Shown in pieces: positions 58,256 through 64,000 of a DNA stretch of 64,000 nt (positions are counted from its first letter, which is position 1; each line of letters starts with the position of its first letter). This DNA comes from Erigeron canadensis (Eukaryota > Streptophyta > Magnoliopsida > Asterales > Asteraceae): assembly GCF_010389155.1 (NCBI RefSeq), contig NC_057767.1:21091723-21155722 (forward strand), written 5' to 3'. A program made the translations under genes and the position numbers. The notes beneath the pieces are model-generated. The model had not been told where the DNA came from and ran no database searches. It saw only the letters and a program-made list of their open reading frames with translations.

Positions 58256-58354
58256 TGTATAATATATAACGGTCTAATAGGCACCCTACCTTGTAGCAAG
58301 TACTCAGCTCTACTCGGTGAGTTTTACAACAATGCCTATGCCCCGCTTCGCCAT

Positions 58355-59059
58355 AAAAAATAGGGTTCATTGACCAAAAGAAAAAGCAGAGATTGTACCT
58401 TATTCTTGACGCAGAGACGAATAATAGCAAAGGATCTCCAATCAAAATAATAGCGGTTTGTGGATGTTTGACCAAGAGAAAGATATTTATATGAAGCAAA
58501 AGGGGGGTAGCTGTCGATTAATTTCGAAATATAGGGATATGCACCCACTAACTCAACGAAATTAATATCACAAACCTGCTACAACAATTTTCATAAAAAG
58601 CCCCTACGCTTTGCAATAATTGGCAGACAAGACACTTGGGCATCGCAAGGGTAGGAGTCGGCGACCTTCGCAGAATCACCCCATTAGACTGGAGGGCTTG
58701 ATGACATACCCACCCAGTCGTTGACACGCAGGGTACGCCCAGGATAACTCAACCTTCGATAAATAAGGAAAAGATATGTGCTTATCATCAAAACCGTATT
58801 TAATGGAAGAGATAACATCGTATCCCATATTCTCGGAAACGATATATCTCACCTTCAAAAGCCTACTTGGGGAATAAGTCACGAATCCCCTATAAATAGG
58901 CGGAAAAATGGCTAATCAAATACGACACAAACATTTGGCGTACAAGAGGTCTAACCTTACCGCAAGGGAATCGTCAGATTATAATCTTATTCAAAACCCA
59001 TTCACACGTTCTAGGAGACCGGATTGGCTGTACAAACATATAACATATATAAAATTGGA
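58355..59059. other. Upstream DNA of the gypsy-type protein pseudogene
   Basis: No supported gene. A CCTATAAATAGG word near 58889-58900 is a symmetric TATA-box candidate usable in either direction. ORFs on both strands here have no family resemblance. Confidence 0.35.
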
Positions 59060-60205
59060 CAAGTGTTTCTGGGTCAACCGAACCGTGGTTTTGACCTATT
59101 GCCCAAACCGTCCGACCCACTCATGTTGTCACTGGCATTATCGACTTTAATTTTCTTTCTTAATATTCCTTCTATTTGTTCACTATCTAATGGTACTTCG
59201 TACTTTAAGATATTAGTGTTTCTGCTTGTTACTTTTTCCCGTGATCCCAGAAGCCTTACTCATAATGCGCATCCACCAGAGGAGGATTTTAGCTACAACA
59301 GTTCGATATTACATGAAGCTGGTGGAAGTAAAACAGCAAACCTACAATTTTCTCAAATGTAAGAAGTTATTGTCTAACAAATAGCTGTCAGGTTTAAGAC
59401 TTTAAGTACTGTTAGACATGCATGCTTTATGGACCTCCTTGTTACTCTCATTGTTCTATTTAACAATTGTTATGAGCGGTTTGATCATCATTGCCCATGG
59501 GTTGGTCAATGCATTAAGTTGCTATAATTTTACTTCATCTTGAGTTATTTATGAAAATACAAAAGTATTATCAGTCATTTACGAATTTTACATACAATGA
59601 TGATAGTCTGAAGTGTCATAATGGGCGGGTCTGGCAGTTGGGTAATGGACCAGTAGTTTAACACATTTGTTTAGACACAAGCTGACTTTTGAGCCAAAAG
59701 ATTCTTGTCCAAAAATACCAGGCTTAACTCTATCTGGTTTTTCAAATACAATGATTTAGGAAGTGTTTTTTGATTTTACGTGGCTGGACCGCTAGTGATA
59801 TATAAAACATAAACGGAATCAGCTTATGCATTAGTAGTTGGCTCGAAATTGTCACCTCAACTTATGGGTCATTTACCATCTTTACAAAAAATGAAGAGAT
59901 TTATCAAACTAAATATCTCTTCAAATCCAATACCATTTTATGATTATTCTTGCCTTTTTTATGCAACATTATTACCTATTCCTCTTCTTATTTGTTTCTT
60001 TATCAACAGTTCTGTGATGTACGTTATTTGTTAGTCGCCTTTGTATATAAAGATTTTATTGATGAATTTCAATGCAACAGTTTGGACAGAAATGAAAGAA
60101 TCGCCTCTGTCCGTGGTGTTGATGGCTTACTGTTTTTATTGCACCGTGGTTCATTGGTGGGCTCACTAGTTTTCACCAATACCTCATTAGTTCAAACCAG
60201 GACAA
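59060..60205 (+). pseudogene. Decayed DHHC-type protein S-acyltransferase, several exons
   Basis: Three blocks in gene order on the plus strand. Block 1 (to 59362) has membrane-like sequence then FSRDPRSLTHNAHPPEEDF...GGSKTANLQF, close to the RDPGIIPRNAHPPE region of plant DHHC proteins. Block 2 (59485-59525) has [18 protein letters not shown], the catalytic Cys-rich core with the DHHC tetrad. Block 3 (60080-60205) has VWTEMKESPLSVVLMAYCF and, after a one-base shift, APWFIGGLTSFHQYL. These enzymes attach palmitate to cysteines of membrane proteins. The CRD part between blocks 1 and 2 is missing, and stops follow blocks 2 and 3. The intron-like spacing suggests a segmental copy, not a processed one. 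Confidence 0.75.
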
Positions 60206-60249
60206 CATATTATAGTCTGCATTTGACTTTCAAGATTCAAACTCAGTAA

Positions 60250-61107
60250 TTTTCGAGGTTAGTAATTTTTAAACTCAAATACTAATGTGATTTAATGTTA
60301 CTTTTTGGACACCATCTTTCGTATGTACTATACTTGCTAACTGTGTATTACGTAGCTATGGAATATCATAGAACACTTTTTAGTTTTGAAGTTAAAATAC
60401 GTGAGTTAAAAAGTAATCAAATGTTATTCTCTTTAAAATATCTCTGATGCATCAATGGCGAACGAATTTATAGCTGTATCTGAGTGATTCAAACTTGGTA
60501 TGTATATCAGAGTCTGCTTTTGACTTTGAAGATTCAAACATACTTAAAATTAGTAACACTTCTTGCAGACATTCAACACCAAAAATTTGGCATTCCCTTT
60601 ACTTATTGAATACTTATGACATAGCTATTTGAATATTTTCTAACCTTAATGTAGTCAAATGAATCTTCAAGACTGAAAATTTTGACTCTTAAAAGCGAAC
60701 TGGTGACCAAATCAAATCTTCTTTTTGAACACTGTGATACCATGGTGGGTTTTTACCCACATGTCGTAAGTTAATAGGGTTAATTTTCTGAAAAGTACTC
60801 CAACTTAGACACTTTTATTTTTGTGGGGATCTAACAAAAAAACAAGTTCTATATAAGGGATTAAAACCGGCTACACTTTAGTGGGACTACGACCTATTTT
60901 TGCTGACGTGGACACTAATTAACTGGTTATAACCTTATTTTTTACACATCATCCGCCACATCCTTTGCCATGTGTATTGTATACTAATGTAGATTTTGAA
61001 ATGTATTGAATTTCTTTTTAATCTAGATCCTATTTCTCTTTCTTTTTATTTCCAACCTCAATTAAATACATTAACCCTAATATTATTAATCTTTCTCATC
61101 ATCCATA
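60250..61107. other. Gene-free stretch with a possible MULE end
   Basis: Pieces of GATTCAAACT words recur (60234, 60487, 60531). TAGGGTTAATTTTCTGAAAAG near 60765 resembles ends of plant Mutator-like elements, but the other end was not found. Confidence 0.35.
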
Positions 61108-61143
61108 CTAGATTTTAGACCCGTGTCCAACACTGGACACGGG
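61108..61143 (-). mobile_element. Helitron 3' terminus with a perfect 9-bp hairpin
   Basis: On the minus strand: CCCGTGTCC-AGTGTT-GGACACGGG, then TCTAAAAT, CTAG and T. The element extends to the right; its 5' end was not located, though 61570-61830 contains AAAAAGTGTAAATTA words like those of the 60-bp minisatellite at 20753-21010. Confidence 0.75.
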
Positions 61144-62037
61144 GTTTACGATATTATCAATATTATATCTTCATAAATTTAAGTCATAAAAGCTTATAAT
61201 TTGAAGATATATGGTTTCAAGTGTCATGCGTTGCAAGTTGTAGTACAATAATCACATGTTCGTCACTCATTATTAGCTAAAACATATTGATGGAATTATT
61301 TGCCGTAGTTATTCTATAAGGCACGCGCTATAATAATTTCTCTGTTATAGAATTTTTTGAAATCAGTTGTACTCATAATGTGATATTATTATGAAACATG
61401 ATTAAGAATTTTAATATAAACATACTTGTGATTCTCTACTTTGACATTTAAGTATACGTATATCATCATGATGCGGTCCGTTAACACGAATAAGTTTATT
61501 TTCAATCACCTATCTTATGGTAATTATTGATGACTAAAAATAAATATAATTTTAAGTATTCAGAGCTAAAAAGTGTAAATTATTGATGAAAAACAATTAA
61601 TAAGCCGGAGTCAATTTGATGAAATTGAGCGATTTAATTGGCTAATAAATTATTAGGTTTTGAAATAATTTTTTTAGACAATATTTCATATGTTGAAATT
61701 AATTTAATGTAAATTTTAAAAGATTTCCCCAAGTTGATGGCTAAAAATAAATATAAATCAAGTATTCAGTGTTAAAAAGTATAAATTATTGTTGGAAAAT
61801 AAAAAAGTGTAAATTAATGAGACTTTCTATATTTAATATAAATATTAATATAATAATGTATTTCAATAATGATTATTAGGATTTTTAATTTAGGTCAATG
61901 AGTTATAATGTGCTTTTGACTTTAGGGATTCAAGTATAGCATTTTTCAAACTTAGAATTAGTACGATTGTCTGCTGTTATTTAGCGCGAAAACTTTAGTA
62001 GTTGGTTAACTTAGATGAATAACGAGAGTAAGTACCC
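61144..62037. other. Body of the Helitron above and unassigned DNA
   Basis: No frame. Near 62027-62046 the word CCCGTGCGTTGTGGCGG resembles a Helitron 3' hairpin read on the minus strand, but CTAG is missing. Confidence 0.35.
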
Positions 62038-63817
62038 GTGCGTTGTGGCGGTGAGATAGTTGGGGTGATAGCTAACATAGTGTGGTATGTCATAAAGTAT
62101 GTGCAGAGTTCAGTTGTTGCGAATCTGCAATCCTGGATTCAAATGATTCAAAGATCATTCTTGTCTGTTGAAAAAGAAGTGGGTGAGTTGGTTAAAAAGC
62201 CAAGTGTGGATGAGAAGGTACTTGGTGAAAATATTAGTGAAAAGGTGTCTGAGACACTGAAATCTGTAATCACTCAGGATCTCATCTCTCAGATTTCAGT
62301 GTCGGTTTCTGAAAAGGTTGAAGAAAAAGTCAGGTTGTTGGTTTCTGAGCTCTCAAAAGAAACATCTGACAAAGTTGACAAAGCCATCTCTGAAATGAAG
62401 ACTTCAGTGTCAACTCTTGATCAATCTGTTCAGAACCAGTCAAAGCAACTGGATGAAATCCTGGCCTTGCTCAAGAAAGAGCCTGAAGTTGTTGCTCCTC
62501 CCCCCCTCTGGTGCATTATCTACAGAAGAAAGGGGATTGCTGAAGGAAGTCCTGGAGCATGAGAAGCTGAACCTGAACTCTACCTTCAGATTAAGAGCTC
62601 AGTTTGCCATCATGTCTAAAGGCATTTCTGATAGTATTACCCAGCAGAATTGGGAACCTCTGCAGGGCATGCAGAAGGCCATTGAATTATATGCTAAGAT
62701 GCTTGCGGAGATTCCCAAAAGGGGAAGTGATGTGCCAATTGGTCTGCTTGCCAGCTCTCATGAATTAATTGAAGCGACCAAGAGGCAATCTGAGTCTGAG
62801 GGGGAACAACTGAAGAAACAATCTGAACCCCAACTATCTGAACAAGCTAAGAAAGACAAAGGTAAAGCTCAGATGGTTGAGGAACCAAAGAAGAAGGGGA
62901 CTAAGGATTCTGGTTTTGTTGTTGGTGAGAATGTTGATGAGCATGGTTATCCATTGCCAGATTTGGGTGCTGATCAGAAAAAGTTGGAAGCCCTTGAAAG
63001 ACAAGTCTCCAACTAGTTCATTATGTGGAGAGAAACTAAAGAAAAAGAAAGGGCCCAACACTTGGCAATGGGTACCATTGATTTGGTAAATGCTGCAGCT
63101 CTTGGTCTCACTAAGGAAAGATATCAGAAGATCAAGCATGATGCAAGAGTGCAGAAGGCCTTGGAAGAAATGGCCAAGTATGAATATGGGGTGAAGTATT
63201 CTCCCTTAGAACAAAAGCTGGACCATCTCACTTTCAAATTGTCTATTGAAGATCTGGTGAAGAATAGGAAGAAAAAGATGGAGATCAAGAGAAAAGAAAT
63301 TATGGCCAGTGTTCTGAAGGTTGAGAAGGAAATTTGTAGGCCACCTCAGGAGCCCAAACTAACTGGCCCAAGGTCTACAAGAAAACATGCTTGAGATTCC
63401 GACCTCTCTACATTCATACCTATTTCTAAAGAAGTTGCTCAGGTGAAGGATAAAGATGAAAAGGATCAGTATGATTACTATATGAAACACAGGTGCCATC
63501 CTGCAAAGATCCTTGATGTGCAAATTCTGAAGGAAGATGGTTTAAAATTCTTCAATCTGGTTGTGAAAAGAGAAGGTAGAGCAGAAGAAGAATATGAGCA
63601 GGTTTCAGTGCATAAGTTTGGGTATTCTAAGCACAAGGAGATGATCACTGTTCTGAAAGGAAAACCAAAGTCTCATCTAACTGGCGCCTGGATGCTAAAG
63701 ATCCAACAGAAAATGAAGGCCAAAGTTGAGATGGAGGAAAGATTATTTGGGAAGATCAGTTCTCCAAAGAGAAAGGCTACTGAAGCACCTTCTGGCTCAA
63801 GGCCTGCGAAGAAGTAG
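62038..63817 (+). pseudogene. Broken reading frame for an unknown coiled-coil protein of about 590 residues
   Basis: Four ORFs are one coding region. The first (62038 to about 62510) shifts frame at a run of eight C near 62495-62510; from there one frame runs to 63817 with two in-frame stops (TAG 63014-63016, TGA 63392-63394). Features: a Val/Ser/Glu/Lys-rich coiled coil (EKVSETLKSVITQDLISQIS, residues about 60-150), a central helical part (EERGLLKEVLEHEKLNLNS, AIELYAKMLAEIPK), a Lys/Glu-rich segment, and a C-terminal block (YDYYMKHRCHPAKILDVQIL, VSVHKFGYSKHKEMITVLKG) ending in a basic tail. I do not recognise it. Codon use is even and protein-like. It could be an extra ORF of a retroelement or a gene copy carried by a Helitron. 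The true start is unknown. Confidence 0.55.
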
Positions 63818-64000
63818 TTGTATCTCTTTTGTAAATATTTGCACTTGTAAATATTTTCCATTTTCATTTCTGTACTTGTAACTGAACAATCATCTCAGTA
63901 TCTTTTATATAGTTGCAAGTTACATCATATTATTAGGAAATAGTTTAAGTTAGAAAATTAAGCAAAAAAATTTCTTAAGGCATCATGATCTATGAGATGT
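63818..64000 (+). other. 3' flank of the broken coiled-coil gene
   Basis: AT-rich with TTTTGTAAATATTTGCACTTGTAAATATT, plausible plant 3'UTR and near-upstream poly(A) context. No frame. Confidence 0.35.

Larger units (their letters stand above)
55878..58335. mobile_element. Non-autonomous hAT element holding a copia insertion
   Basis: Flanked by CTATGCCC at 55870-55877 and 58336-58343. Ends AAGGTTGCAAAAGTCGC and, on the other strand, GCATTGTTGTAAAACTCAC share GTTGYAAAASTC. Subterminal words GAGTACT / ACTCGG lie at both sides (55930-56010 and 58298-58320). Without the copia element it would be only about 225 bp, so it is MITE-sized. Confidence 0.75.
54974..58354 (-). pseudogene. Putative gypsy-type transposon protein gene, split by a hAT insertion near its ATG
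   Basis: The ATG at 58354 begins MAKRG; the frame resumes after the hAT element with IGNTRSVVDADTLRDFVDQY (55870 downward) once one CTATGCCC copy is removed. The block to about 55380 has the look of the Pfam putative gypsy-type transposon family (FFIDVLKHYKCHISLMHPLG, FEVVCRAYGVEPTVIFRKL, GDWITIANR, RDWKDEYAFM). Frameshifts follow: at a G run near 55360, and again before GWSLAEGEEEFD. A 78-bp GT-AG intron (55135-55212) joins to a last exon (54974-55134) ending PEKQTC. In TAT-type retroelements this protein is encoded antisense to gag-pol; it is also the N-terminal partner of the gene at 42059-44815. Its role is unknown. Confidence 0.65.

Noticed and set aside
62027..62046. Helitron 3' end before the coiled-coil frame
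   Set aside because: Hairpin-like word present but the CTAG terminus is missing; kept only as a hint in a finding.

Overview
This window looks like nuclear DNA from a eudicot plant, possibly an asterid. It is AT-rich and has spliced plant genes, a secretory class III peroxidase, an RD-type receptor-like kinase and dense plant transposon families. The species cannot be fixed from sequence alone, and the asterid guess is weak. Only two genes look intact: a three-exon class III peroxidase on the minus strand (CDS 10710-12307, close to the Arabidopsis peroxidase 12 type) and a single-exon membrane-anchored kinase without an ectodomain (36327-37469, minus). One further exon runs off the left edge (1-202, minus). 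Everything else that codes is transposon protein or pseudogene.

Left third (1-36 kb): gene-poor DNA filled with non-autonomous transposons, several with exact ends. There are two 213-bp Stowaway-like MITEs, a tRNA-derived SINE, Helitrons with A|TC...CTAG|T ends (5455-6552, 26930-27504) and a Helitron candidate carrying a 60-bp minisatellite (19172-21106). hAT elements with 8-bp target duplications lie at 30564-31589 and 34638-35285 (exact) and 16204-16700 (7 of 8). There are also long-TIR foldback or MULE-like elements and a broken Harbinger ORF1. Between 21 and 26 kb, solo-LTR-like units are nested in each other.

Centre (38298-52576): a four-layer nest. An autonomous-type hAT transposon (8-bp duplication TTCTAGGC) has its transposase split by a 9.7-kb LTR retrotransposon on the minus strand (587-bp LTRs, duplication ATTAT). 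That retroelement has a gag region but no pol, and carries an antisense spliced gene near its 3' LTR. It was itself hit by a 1.6-kb solo LTR inside the intron of the antisense gene and by a 2.2-kb LTR-like unit (duplication TGCGT) inside gag.

Right part (54-64 kb): a broken gene of the putative gypsy-type transposon protein family, interrupted five codons after its ATG by a hAT element that holds a deleted copia element with tiny 136-bp LTRs. Then come a decayed DHHC S-acyltransferase pseudogene, a perfect Helitron 3' hairpin, and a broken ~590-residue coiled-coil reading frame of unknown function.

The most unusual pattern is in the LTR-like units. Two families each occur at least twice, and each copy carries, at the same place in its presumed U3, an array of short repeats whose sequence differs between copies while the position (and in one family the alternating short/long spacing of palindromes) is kept. 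All coordinates and alignments were read by eye; no searches were run.
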